DNA from: Rathayibacter sp. VKM Ac-2857
GTDB lineage: Bacteria > Actinomycetota > Actinomycetes > Actinomycetales > Microbacteriaceae
Direction of reading: 5' to 3'
NCBI RefSeq assembly: GCF_013205025.1
Contig: NZ_JABMLE010000001.1
Location: forward strand, 1,550,001 to 1,614,000
Length of the DNA: 64,000 nucleotides
In this document: in pieces, positions 16,515 through 26,095 of the stretch
How positions within the stretch are numbered: the stretch's first letter is position 1
How the letters are laid out: every line of letters starts with the position of its first letter
Notes under the pieces: model-generated
What the model was told of the DNA's origin: nothing
Seen by the model: only the letters and a program-made list of their open reading frames with translations
Database searches by the model: none
Translations under genes and position numbers: made by a program

Positions 16515-16537
16515 GAGGAGTCAGCACGGTGGGTGTC

Positions 16538-16762
16538 ATGAGGATCCGATACGACCCGCAAGCGAACGCCGCCTACCTTCCCGTCGGGCGCGAACCCCGA
16601 GCCGGGGAGTCCGTCGAGCAGATCTGTGACATCGCCGACCCGCACGGGTTCGGCGAGATCATCCTCGACTTCGACGCCGCCGGGCACCTGATCGGCGTCG
16701 AGATCCTCGGCGCGCGCGCACTCCTGCGCCCCGAGGCCCTGGCCGACGCCGACATCCTCTGA
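16538..16762 (+). CDS. DUF2283 domain-containing small protein
   Basis: 74 residues. ATG at 16538 follows GGTGGG; the frame is open further upstream but runs through the repeat. The opening MRIRYDPQANAAYLPVG and the LDFDAAGHLIGVEILGARAL segment match the compact DUF2283 fold found across bacteria and often associated with mobile or toxin-antitoxin contexts. No function is established. It is flanked on both sides by family A repeats, 23 and 16 bases away, like a small cassette. Confidence 0.8.
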   Translation: MRIRYDPQANAAYLPVGREPRAGESVEQICDIADPHGFGEIILDFDAAGHLIGVEILGARALLRPEALADADIL

Positions 16763-16778
16763 CGAGGGTTAAACACCT

Positions 16779-16841
16779 CCGCGAGATGCCACTTGTGTAC
16801 GCGACACGCCGTGAAAGGCGTGCACAAGTGGCATCTCGCGG
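16779..16841. repeat. Family A palindromic repeat, copy 4
   Basis: Lies between the convergent DUF2283 and DEAD-box genes, 16 and 18 bases from their stop codons. Inner arms GTGTACGC / GCGTGCAC pair almost fully, so it may serve as a bidirectional terminator. Confidence 0.9.
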
Positions 16842-16859
16842 AGGAGGAGGGAGCAGAGC

Positions 16860-18710
<1,851 letters not shown>

Positions 18711-18825
18711 AGTGCAACGGTAGGCCGTCGGAGGCGCGCGAGAGCGCAGATCCGGCCTCTGAGCGGGCATTCGCGCCGGATCGGCGGCTGTGGAGGGGTC
18801 TCGGAGGGCCGCGCAGGCCCCCGCG

Positions 18826-19905
18826 TCAGTAGAACTCGACCGTGTCGACCCGGTTGATCAGCTCCTCGCCGTCGAGGAACCGGGTCGCGTTGCGCGCGAA
18901 GAGCTCGGCGATCAGGCGGTCCTCGGCCGCGTTCAGCGCGGCCGTGTGCGGGCTGAGCAACACGCTCGGGTGGCTCCAGAGCGGGCTGTCCTGGGCGAGC
19001 GGCTCCTCCGCGACGACGTCGAGGGCGGCGAAGCCGACCCGGCCGTCCTCGAGCGCGGCGAGCAGCGCCTCCTCGTCGATGACGGTGCCGCGGCCGACGC
19101 TGACGAGCGTCGCCCCCGGGCGCAGCGCGGCGAAGAAGTCCGCGCCGACCAGCTTCTCGGTCTGCTCCGTGCCGGGCAGCGTGACGACCACTCCGTCGAT
19201 CCGCCCGGCCACCTCGGCGATCGCCGACGGCTGGACGATCTCGTCGACGTGCTCCACGGCGTCGGCGTGCCGGCTGGTGCCGATCACCCGCGCGCCCAGG
19301 GCCGCGAGCTTCTGCGCGGTCGCGCGCCCGATCGTGCCGAGCCCGACGATCAGGATCGTCTGCTCCGAGAGCAGGCTCATCGTCCAGCGCGAGCCCCACT
19401 CCCGCCGGCCCTGCAGCGCCTGCAGCCTCGGCAGCGTCTTCGCGCCGGCCAGCAGCCCGAAGAGCGAGAACTCGGCCAGCGGATCGGAGTGCACGCCCGC
19501 CGAGGTCGAGAACGCGACCCGCGCCAGCTGCTCCTCGCTCAGACCCGCCTTCTTCACCTGTGCGCCGCCGCCCGCGGGCATCGTCTGCACCCAGCGCAGC
19601 GCCGGGTTCGCGGCGACCGTGCGGGCCAGCTCCGACGGCGTCTCGTCCGGCACGCCGTAGAGCACCTCGGCCGAGTCGACCAGCTCCTCGAACTCCGCCT
19701 GCTGCTCCGTGGTGCGCTCGAAGGCCGGGTCGCCGGGGTGGTCCCCCGGGTGCCGCATCGGCGGCAGCAGCGACTGGTCGGCGACGAAGTCGATCCGCGG
19801 CTCGAGCTCGACCACCCGCGCGATCAGCTCCTCGCTGATCGGCGTGGCGGCGACCACCCGGAGGCGATCGGTCGCAGTCGGTCGGGGCTCGGTCGGCAGC
19901 GTCAC
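18826..19905 (-). CDS. D-2-hydroxyacid dehydrogenase family protein
   Basis: 359 residues. The GTG start at 19905 is preceded by AAGGGA; the frame is open further upstream but the homology starts near VVAATPISEELI. The NAD-binding site is LIVGLGTIGRATAQKLAALG. The catalytic Arg lies in LVSVGRGTVIDEEAL, Glu in VVAEEPLAQ and His in LLSPHTAAL. It reduces a 2-keto acid or oxidises a D-2-hydroxy acid (phosphoglycerate, glyoxylate or related). The insert PPMRHPGDHPGDPAFERTTE in the substrate domain is typical of a less characterised subgroup. Substrate unknown; single-gene unit. Confidence 0.9.
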   Translation of the reverse strand: MTLPTEPRPTATDRLRVVAATPISEELIARVVELEPRIDFVADQSLLPPMRHPGDHPGDPAFERTTEQQAEFEELVDSAEVLYGVPDETPSELARTVAANPALRWVQTMPAGGGAQVKKAGLSEEQLARVAFSTSAGVHSDPLAEFSLFGLLAGAKTLPRLQALQGRREWGSRWTMSLLSEQTILIVGLGTIGRATAQKLAALGARVIGTSRHADAVEHVDEIVQPSAIAEVAGRIDGVVVTLPGTEQTEKLVGADFFAALRPGATLVSVGRGTVIDEEALLAALEDGRVGFAALDVVAEEPLAQDSPLWSHPSVLLSPHTAALNAAEDRLIAELFARNATRFLDGEELINRVDTVEFY

Positions 19906-20147
19906 GGGGATCCCTTCGAGCGGCCTGCGAGCGGCGCGGCGGGCACCGACGCGATCGACCGCGGTCTCCCGCCAGCGTATCGAGCGCCGGAAGCAACCCC
20001 TTCCCCGCCCACGTTGCTGGGGATGTCCGCATCGCCCGCTGTCGGTTCCCGAGCCGCCGCCTGGACGAACGGTGAGGACGCCCGCGCGGACCCCGGCCGC
20101 CGCCCTAGCGTCGGAGGACGGCAACATCGATCGAAGGAGACCGGATC

Positions 20148-20507
20148 ATGGCGGCAGTGGGAGTAGCGACGGTATGGGTGCCGGTCGAGGACATGGAGCG
20201 GGCGGTCGCGTTCTACCGCGACACCCTCGGCCTCGACGTGACGAGCACCTCGAGCGACTGGTCGGAGCTCGACGCGGGCGGCCTGATGATCGGGCTCAAC
20301 GCCCGCGAGTCGGCCTCCGTCGCCGAGAGCGGCGGAGCGGTCATCTCGTTCCAGCCGGACGGCAGCATCGAGGACGAGCTGGAGCGGCTGAAGGCGCGCG
20401 GCGCGTCGATCGAGGGCGAGATCAGCGACCACGAGTGGGGCCGCATCCTGCCCTTCCAGGACTCCGAGGGCAACGACCTCCAGTTCTACACGCCGCCGCA
20501 GAGCTGA
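20148..20507 (+). CDS. VOC (glyoxalase/bleomycin resistance) family protein
   Basis: 119 residues with a strong ribosome site AAGGAGACC before ATG 20148. The paired beta-alpha-beta-beta-beta modules are clear: VWVPVEDMERAVAFYRDTLG, LDAGGLMIGLN, AVISFQPDGSIEDELERLKA, ILPFQDSEGNDLQFYTP. Two visible metal-ligand candidates are an early His-equivalent position occupied by Val/Trp and a late Glu (DSEGNDLQF), so catalytic metal binding is uncertain. It could be a lyase, dioxygenase-like or drug-binding protein. Confidence 0.88.
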   Translation: MAAVGVATVWVPVEDMERAVAFYRDTLGLDVTSTSSDWSELDAGGLMIGLNARESASVAESGGAVISFQPDGSIEDELERLKARGASIEGEISDHEWGRILPFQDSEGNDLQFYTPPQS

Positions 20508-20523
20508 CGGCGAGCGCGTGAAG

Positions 20524-20560
20524 GCGGAGGGGAGGCGGGCAGGTCCCGCCTCCCCTCCGC
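20524..20560. terminator. Bidirectional hairpin terminator
   Basis: A perfect 16-bp stem (20524-20539 with 20545-20560) and 5-base loop lies between two convergent genes, 16 bases after the VOC stop and 4 bases after the kinase stop. Being symmetrical it can end both transcripts. Confidence 0.85.
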
Positions 20561-20564
20561 GGTG

Positions 20565-21725
20565 TCAGGCGGGCGGGCGCAGCGGCAGGCGGCCGGCCAG
20601 GCGCGCGCCGCCGAGGGCGGCCGACGGGGCCAGCTCGATCGAGCCTCCGTAGACCGCGAACTGGCGCGAGAGGCGCTCGAGCCCCGAGAGCACCGGCGTT
20701 GCCGCGAGACCGCCGCCGTCGTCGTCGAGACCGACGACCACCGCGTGCTCCGCCTCGCCGCGCGCCACATCGAGGTGCAGCCGCACCGCGCGGGCGCCGC
20801 CGTGCTTGAGCGCGTTGGTCAGCGCCTCCTCGATCAGGCGCACCAGCAGCACGCGCTGCTCGAGCGGGACGCCGTGCTCCTCGAGACCGGGATAGTCCTC
20901 GTCGACGGCGAGGTCGACCGCGATCTCCGGTGGCAGTCGCGAGATCAGGTCGCGGGCGGCGGCGACCAGCCCGTGCTCGATGTCGACCGGGTAGAGCGCC
21001 CCGCTGACCGCGCGGACCTCCTGCTCGCGCAGCTCGTCGAGCCGCGCCGCGATGCCGAGCAGGCGCTCGTCGGCGGCATCGGAGGACGACGACGCCTCGG
21101 CCAGCCCGCGCAGCTCCGCGGCCAGCACCACCAGCGTGTTCTGCAGCCGCCCGTGCAGGCCCTGCGCGACCTCGCGGCGCACCCGCAGCTCCTCCTGCTG
21201 GAGCGCCTGCACGGCGTCGACGGCCTGCAGCAGCACCCGGGCGCGCTCCCGCTCCTTCTCGCGCACCCCGCGGGTGGCCTGGACGAGCAGGAACCCGAAC
21301 GAGACGATCAGGCCGACGACCACCGCGCCCACCACCAGCTCGACCACCAGGGCGTCGAGCGCGGTCGGCAGGTAGACCCCGGCGATCAGCTGCAGCCCGA
21401 CCCGGGTGAGGGCGGCGGCGACCGCGATCCCCGCCCTGACCAGCAGCCGCCGGACCCGGGGGTGGCGCTCGGGGCGGAGGAGGGTGACGAGCGCGACCGC
21501 GAGCCCGATCGAGGCGATGTTGACGACCACGCGCACGACGACGTCGACGACCGGGCCGCCGGCGACCCCGCGGACGGTCTGCGACAGCATGCCGAGCGCG
21601 AAGACCGCCTGCAGCGCGGCGAGCACGGCCAGCACGCCGCCGAGGATCGCGACGGTCCCGCGGAGGATCCGGTTGTCCTCCGCCTCGTCCGCGCGCCGCG
21701 GCCGGGAGTCGTCCGGGAGCGTCAC
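20565..21725 (-). CDS. Sensor histidine kinase of two-component system (NarL-type partner)
   Basis: 386 residues. The GTG start at 21725 overlaps the response-regulator stop (GTGA). The N-terminal ~150 residues hold about four membrane segments with short connecting loops, so the stimulus is probably sensed in or near the membrane. A short coiled coil (REKERERARVLLQAVDAVQA) leads to a HisKA_3-type dimerisation helix with RREVAQGLHGRLQNTL (phospho-acceptor His). The ATPase domain has the N box EEALTNALKHGGA and VGLDDDGGGL. It phosphorylates the product of 21722-22387. Confidence 0.88.
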   Translation of the reverse strand: MTLPDDSRPRRADEAEDNRILRGTVAILGGVLAVLAALQAVFALGMLSQTVRGVAGGPVVDVVVRVVVNIASIGLAVALVTLLRPERHPRVRRLLVRAGIAVAAALTRVGLQLIAGVYLPTALDALVVELVVGAVVVGLIVSFGFLLVQATRGVREKERERARVLLQAVDAVQALQQEELRVRREVAQGLHGRLQNTLVVLAAELRGLAEASSSSDAADERLLGIAARLDELREQEVRAVSGALYPVDIEHGLVAAARDLISRLPPEIAVDLAVDEDYPGLEEHGVPLEQRVLLVRLIEEALTNALKHGGARAVRLHLDVARGEAEHAVVVGLDDDGGGLAATPVLSGLERLSRQFAVYGGSIELAPSAALGGARLAGRLPLRPPA

Positions 21726-22387
21726 CGGGTGTGCTCCAGGAACAGCAGGGTCGCCTCCACGCGCGGGTTGCGCGAGCCGTCGGAGCGCAGGCCGAGCGCC
21801 GCGTAGAGGGCGTTCACGTGGTTGTCGACCGAGCGGACCGCGATGCCGAGCCGCCCCGCGATCGCCGCGTTGGTGAGACCGGAGGCGAGCGCGCTCAGCA
21901 CCTCGTACTGGCGGCGACTGAGGGCGTCGACGGGTGAGCTCCGGCGGGCGGTGCGCGCGGAGACCAGGGCGGGGTCGAGCACGGTCCGGCCGTCGAGGGT
22001 CGCGCGGATCGCGGTCATCAGGGCGGGGGACGAGAGGGACGAGCTCTTCGAGAGGTAACTCCAGCCGCGCACCTCGGCGCGGCCGAGCCGGAGGAAGCGG
22101 TGCATCGAGTCGACGGCCGACAGCAGCACGACGGCCAGCTCGGGATCGCCGGTGCGCAGCTCGCGGCCGAGCTCGATGCCGTCGCCGTCGCCCAGCTCGA
22201 TGTCGATGATCGCGACGTCGAGCTCGGCGGGCCGCAGCCGCTCGCGCGCCTCCGCGGCGGAGGAGGCCTCGACGACGCTCCGGACCCCGGGCACCGCGCG
22301 CAGCAGCGAGGCGAGCATCTGCCGGTAGAGCGGCTGATCGTCGACGACGGCGAGCCTCAGCTCCCGCAGACCGCCCCCGAACGTCAC
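21722..22387 (-). CDS. LuxR/NarL-family response regulator
   Basis: 221 residues, GTG start at 22387. The receiver domain (10-130) has the acidic pair LAVVDDQPLY, the phospho-accepting Asp in AIIDIELGD, the switch Ser in VVLLSAVDS and the Lys in YLSKSSSL. A LuxR-type helix-turn-helix (LSRRQYEVLSALASGLTNAA and IAGRLGIAVRSVDNHVNALY) binds DNA. No ribosome site is visible before the GTG. It is the first gene of a pair with the sensor kinase. Confidence 0.9.
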   Translation of the reverse strand: MTFGGGLRELRLAVVDDQPLYRQMLASLLRAVPGVRSVVEASSAAEARERLRPAELDVAIIDIELGDGDGIELGRELRTGDPELAVVLLSAVDSMHRFLRLGRAEVRGWSYLSKSSSLSSPALMTAIRATLDGRTVLDPALVSARTARRSSPVDALSRRQYEVLSALASGLTNAAIAGRLGIAVRSVDNHVNALYAALGLRSDGSRNPRVEATLLFLEHTR

Positions 22388-22519
22388 ACCGCATATCTTG
22401 ACCCGGCGCCGGACACACGATCGGCGGAGATCGTGCTCAGGAGCCCGCGGACCCCGACAAAGGGGGGCATGGCTCCGTGCCCCGAACGCGTTTCAGGGCG
22501 GTCCTGGAGACATCCGGTC

Positions 22520-22912
22520 TCAACCCGGCGGGAGGGTCACTCCCGTCAGCGCCAGCCCGGCGAAGGCTGCGGCGAGCGCCGCCGCCCACATCCCGAGGCC
22601 GTAGCCGAGGCCGGCGGCCCAGCGCCGCTCGAGCAGCATCCGCGCGGCCTCGACGCTCGCCGTGCTGAAGGTGGTGAAGCCGCCCAGGACGCCGGTGCCG
22701 AGCACGAGCCGCCAGGACTCGTCCAGAGTGCCGGAGAGGGCCAGGCCGGTGACGACGCCGAGCAGCAGCGAGCCGGAGACGTTGATGAGGAGCGTCCCCA
22801 CGGGCCAGCGCACCGGGACGAGCGAGCGCGCCACTCCGTCGAGGACGAGGCGGGCCGCGGCGCCGACGCCGCCGGCGAGGGACACGCAGAGGAGGAGGAG
22901 CGGCGGCGTCAC
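22520..22912 (-). CDS. crcB: Fluoride channel protein FluC/CrcB (second copy)
   Basis: 130 residues with four membrane segments. The GTG start overlaps the stop of the other crcB gene (GTGA). Family marks are GGVGAAARLVLD, WPVGTLLINVSGSLLLGVV (conserved Asn) and GVLGGFTTFSTASVEA, which holds the Phe-box and Ser/Thr residues that line the fluoride pores. Adjacent, unequal crcB pairs usually form a heterodimeric channel that expels fluoride. Confidence 0.93.
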   Translation of the reverse strand: MTPPLLLLCVSLAGGVGAAARLVLDGVARSLVPVRWPVGTLLINVSGSLLLGVVTGLALSGTLDESWRLVLGTGVLGGFTTFSTASVEAARMLLERRWAAGLGYGLGMWAAALAAAFAGLALTGVTLPPG

Positions 22913-23355
22913 GGCGTCAACGCGGCACGCCGACTCGCGAGCACGACGCCGAGCACCGCCGCGAGGGTGCCGAGCACGAGCGTGACGCCCGTGGAGAGGA
23001 GGACCTCGGCCCAGCGGCCGGCCTCGAGGAGGGCCACCGTGTCGAGGGAGAAGGTGCTGTAGGTCGTGAAGCCGCCGAGCACCCCGGTGCCGAGCAGCAG
23101 GCGGAGGGTGCGCCGCCCGCCGGTGTCGGGCCCGCGGCGGGCGAGCCCGGCGAGCAGGAGGCCGAGCAGGAAGGCGCCGACGAGGTTGACGGCGATCGTC
23201 GCCACCGGGACGGTGCCGAGCGGGGGCAGGGCGAGCACGGTCGCGGAGCGGGCGGCGGTGCCGACCGTGCCTCCGGCGGCGACCAAAAGGATCGCGCTCG
23301 GCCGCAGGTGCAGCGGCCGGGCCTGCGGCGGCGCGGTGTCCAGCGGCCGGGTCAC
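22909..23355 (-). CDS. crcB: Fluoride channel protein FluC/CrcB (first copy)
   Basis: 148 residues, GTG at 23355 overlapping the stop of the universal stress gene. It has a ~27-residue Pro-rich N-tail, then GGTVGTAARSATVLA, VATIAVNLVGAFLLGLLLAG and GVLGGFTTYSTFSLDT. It differs from its neighbour in charge distribution (LARRGPDTGGRRTLRL loop), as expected for two halves of opposite membrane orientation. Confidence 0.93.
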   Translation of the reverse strand: MTRPLDTAPPQARPLHLRPSAILLVAAGGTVGTAARSATVLALPPLGTVPVATIAVNLVGAFLLGLLLAGLARRGPDTGGRRTLRLLLGTGVLGGFTTYSTFSLDTVALLEAGRWAEVLLSTGVTLVLGTLAAVLGVVLASRRAALTP

Positions 23356-23876
23356 TCCCCCGTGTCCCACGGCACGCGGCGGCGGGTGCCCCCGTCCGCG
23401 CGGGGCACGACGAGCACGGGGCGCTGCTGGCGGTGCGCGAGGTGCACCGCGACGCTGCCGCTGAGGAACTCGGCGATGCCCGCGAGCACGCCGGGGTCGC
23501 GGGTGCCGACCACGATCATCCGCGCGTCGACCTGCTCCGCGAGGTCGGTCAGGGCGAGAGCCGGCTCGCCCTGAGCGGTGCGCAGCGTCCAGTCGACGCC
23601 CGTGCCGGCGAGGAGCTCGGTGAGCGACTCGCGGAGCCCGGGCGGCTCGGTCGGGCCGGCGTCGGCGCCGCCGGAGCGGGGCACCAGGCCGACGGGTATG
23701 CCGCCGGTCATCGGGTCGACGTACTCGCCGACGAGGTACGGATCGGCGACGACGGTGAGCAGCAGCAGCGGGGCGCCGAGCCCGGAGGCGAGCTGCGCGG
23801 CGGTGCGGACGACCTCGGGACGCTGCCCGTCGACGACGCCGACGAGCACGGGTCCGGAGGGGGTGGATTCGGTCAT
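23352..23876 (-). CDS. Universal stress protein A family protein
   Basis: 174 residues. ATG at 23876 follows GGAAGGAG. A single UspA fold: VLVGVVDGQRPEVVRTAAQL, LLLLTVVAD and the nucleotide-binding pattern VVGTRDPGVLAG...SGSVAVHLAHRQQRPVLVV (G-2X-G-9X-G-S type), so ATP binding is likely. Translational coupling to two crcB genes suggests a stress-linked fluoride-export operon, although no crcB (fluoride) riboswitch is visible upstream. Confidence 0.88.
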   Translation of the reverse strand: MTESTPSGPVLVGVVDGQRPEVVRTAAQLASGLGAPLLLLTVVADPYLVGEYVDPMTGGIPVGLVPRSGGADAGPTEPPGLRESLTELLAGTGVDWTLRTAQGEPALALTDLAEQVDARMIVVGTRDPGVLAGIAEFLSGSVAVHLAHRQQRPVLVVPRADGGTRRRVPWDTGE

Positions 23877-24091
23877 GGACGGCTCCTTCCCTGGTCCTTC
23901 CATCCTCCCACCGGGGCACGGCCGCGAGGCGATGCTGCGCGACGAGTTCGCCCGTGATCATTCCGTTACCGGGCGGGCCCGGGCTAGAGTGACGAGTCGC
24001 CGGGCCCTGCCGGCGCCCACCACGGCCGTTCACCGGCCCCGCAGCACCCCCTGCACCACCCCCAGTCCGCCCACCCGAGGAGAGCGCACGC

Positions 24092-25057
24092 GTGTCGACC
24101 ACTGGCATTCCCGATCCGCAGGAGTGTCACGACACCTCTCCCTCCGCGCCCGTGCACCTCACCCGCCGAGAGGCCCGCGCTGCTGAGGCCGCCGCCGCCG
24201 CACGGACCACCGACGTGGCGGAGCCCGTCACGGCTCCTCGTGCCGTGATCGCTCCTCGCGCTGCGACCGCCCCGCGCACAGCCGCGGCCGCCCCGCGCAC
24301 TGCCGCGACCCCGCGCACGCCGGCCGCACCGCAGCCCGCCCGCACCGGCTCGCTCAGCCGCCGCACCCTCGGCTTCGCCACCTTCTCGATCGTCGGCGGC
24401 CTCTTCGCCACCGCCGCGCTCCCCGCGTACGGCGCCCGCAGCACCGCGGCCACCGCGGGCGGCACCGCCGCGAACCGGGTCGGCCTGCAGAACCTCACCG
24501 TCTCCTCGGAGGCGGCCGGCCAGACCGCCGTCCGCGACGCGTTCGCCGCGCCGACGCAGGCGCAACTCGACGAGGCCAGCCGCCAGGCCGCCGTGCTGCA
24601 GAACGCGAACGGCGGCGGCTTCAGCACCGTGCAGACCCGCGCCGTCGGCGACGACTACCCGTGGCCCTACGAGACGATCGACGACAACGGCGGCGGGCTC
24701 TCCCCGCTCGGCTACTACTACCGCGAGTGCGTCGACTTCGTGGCCTGGCGCCTCAACCGCGACGCCGGCGCGACCGCCGCGCCGTGGAAGTACACCTGGG
24801 GCAACATCACCCCGATGGGCGGCAGCGCCTGGGAGTGGCCGGACAACTGGGCCGCCAAGGGCTGGGCCACCAGCGCCGTGCCGATCGTCGGCTGCGTCGC
24901 CTGGTGGACCTACAACCACGTCTCCTACGTGCAGCAGGTCAACGGCGACGGCACCGTCCTCCTCGAGGAGTACAACTACGGCGGCCGCCACAGCTACGTC
25001 ACCCGCACCTTCCCCACGGCGCAGGTCCCCCTCTTCCTCTACCCGCCGGCCCTGTAG
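24092..25057 (+). CDS. Exported CHAP-domain cell-wall amidase/peptidase
   Basis: 321 residues. GTG at 24092 follows GAGGAGA. A long Ala/Pro/Arg-rich cytoplasmic tail (1-90) precedes one membrane segment (FSIVGGLFATAALPAYGA), so it is anchored or cleaved there. The CHAP domain fills residues ~190-320: the nucleophile Cys is in YRECVDFVAWRLN, the His in NHVSYVQQVNGDGT and the acidic partner in EEYNYGG. It probably cuts peptidoglycan peptides. The low-complexity PRTAA repeats in the tail are unusual. A possible -10 TAGAGT lies near 23983. Confidence 0.85.
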   Translation: MSTTGIPDPQECHDTSPSAPVHLTRREARAAEAAAAARTTDVAEPVTAPRAVIAPRAATAPRTAAAAPRTAATPRTPAAPQPARTGSLSRRTLGFATFSIVGGLFATAALPAYGARSTAATAGGTAANRVGLQNLTVSSEAAGQTAVRDAFAAPTQAQLDEASRQAAVLQNANGGGFSTVQTRAVGDDYPWPYETIDDNGGGLSPLGYYYRECVDFVAWRLNRDAGATAAPWKYTWGNITPMGGSAWEWPDNWAAKGWATSAVPIVGCVAWWTYNHVSYVQQVNGDGTVLLEEYNYGGRHSYVTRTFPTAQVPLFLYPPAL

Positions 25058-25096
25058 CGGCGCGGATCGCTCACCGCCTTCGTGCGGAGCCGTCCC

Positions 25097-25560
25097 TGCT
25101 GATCGAGTAGCCCGCGCGGCGGGCGTATCGAGATCCACCACCGCCATCAGGACGAGTCTGCAGACCCGCCGTGCTGACGGTGGGCGGGTCTCGATACGCC
25201 CCTGCGGGGCTACTCGACCAGCATGACGGCGTCCCCCAGCACCCGGACGCGAAGCGAAGAACATGCTGATCGAGTAGCCCGCGCAGCGGGCGTCTCGAGA
25301 TCCATCAGCGACACCAGGACGAGTCTGCAGACCCGCCGTGCTGACGGTGGGCGGTCTCGATACGCCCCTGCGGGGCTACTCGACCAGCATGACGGCGTCC
25401 CCCAGCGCCGAGACGCGAAGCAGAGTTCATGCTGATCGAGTAGCCCGCGCAGTGGGCGTATCGAGATCCACCACCGCCGGAAGACGAGTCTGCAGACCCG
25501 CCGTGCTGACGGTGGGCGGGTCTCGATCCGCCCCTGCGGGGCTACTCGACCAACAACAGG
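25097..25560. repeat. Tandem array of three family B elements
   Basis: Three units start at 25097, 25262 and 25428, so the period is about 165 bases. Each is about 130 bases: TGCTGATCGAGTAGCCCGCG..., a middle with GTCTGCAGACCCGCCGTGCT, and the inverted half GGGTCTCGATACGCCCC...CTACTCGACCAGCATG. Middles are nearly identical among units, which points to recent local duplication. The array fills the gap between the CHAP gene and the hicB-like gene; no gene is hidden in it. Confidence 0.9.
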
Positions 25561-25606
25561 GCTCTGCCCCTCACTGAGTCCCGAAGCCGTCCCCACCGTC
25601 TTCGCT

Positions 25607-25819
25607 CTATGCCGACTCGGCGGCGGGAGTCGCATGCAGAGTCACCGTGACGCTCACGTCCTCCTCCGGGACGTTCAGGAAGAGCGCGGCGACCTCGCGG
25701 GCGACGGCGTCCACCTGGTCGACAGTCCGCGCCTGCCCCACGGTGTCGAGTTCGGGGATCGTGATGAGCCACCAGCGTCCGTCCCGCTCGGCGGTCGCTG
25801 CAAGGACGTGTCTGGTCAT
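25607..25819 (-). CDS. HicB-like antitoxin domain protein
   Basis: 70 residues from ATG 25819, which has GGAG at 8 bases; ATG 25825 is too close to it. The sequence MTRHVLAATAERDGRWWLIT, IPELDTVGQARTVDQVDAVA and REVAALFLNVPEEDVSVTVT matches the actinobacterial HicB/type II antitoxin partial RNase H-like fold: a strand carrying GRWWL, then a helix. No DNA-binding tail and no HicA-type toxin gene are seen on either side, so it is an orphan or acts otherwise. Confidence 0.75.
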   Translation of the reverse strand: MTRHVLAATAERDGRWWLITIPELDTVGQARTVDQVDAVAREVAALFLNVPEEDVSVTVTLHATPAAESA

Positions 25820-26095
25820 CGTCATCTCTCCGTCGCCGTTCCCGCCGTCATCCGCGATCGTCTCGCTGAGCAGACCGATGACGCCCGCCGAGAAGTAGAC
25901 CCGTCCAGGCTCATCGGAAGAAGAGCCGTGCAGGAGATGGCGCGGGACGGCTGCTCCCGCCTGCTCGGCCCCGGACCGAGAAGTCTCAGAGCGCGCGGCG
26001 TCCACCCGGGGAGTCGCTCACGCCGCGAACGGGTGCACGACTGAGGCCGGGAGGCCCGATCCGCGGGAGAACAGGTCGATTCGGCGGATCCAGCC
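25820..26095. other. Gene-free stretch upstream of the hicB-like gene
   Basis: 276 bases with weaker codon-like periodicity than its neighbours. A possible HicA toxin gene was looked for on both strands and not found. It could be the remains of a lost gene or hold the antitoxin promoter. Confidence 0.4.

Noticed and set aside
23877-24091. Looked for a fluoride (crcB) riboswitch upstream of the usp-crcB operon
   Set aside because: The conserved pseudoknot words of the crcB motif are not present on the minus strand here.
25097-25560. Regularly spaced direct repeats resembling a CRISPR array
   Set aside because: Units are about 130 bases, themselves inverted repeats, only three in number, spacers are not unique and no cas genes are present.
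25826-26044. Open frames on both strands upstream of the hicB-like gene, considered as a toxin gene
   Set aside because: No ribosome site, no similarity to HicA or other small toxins, and poor codon bias.
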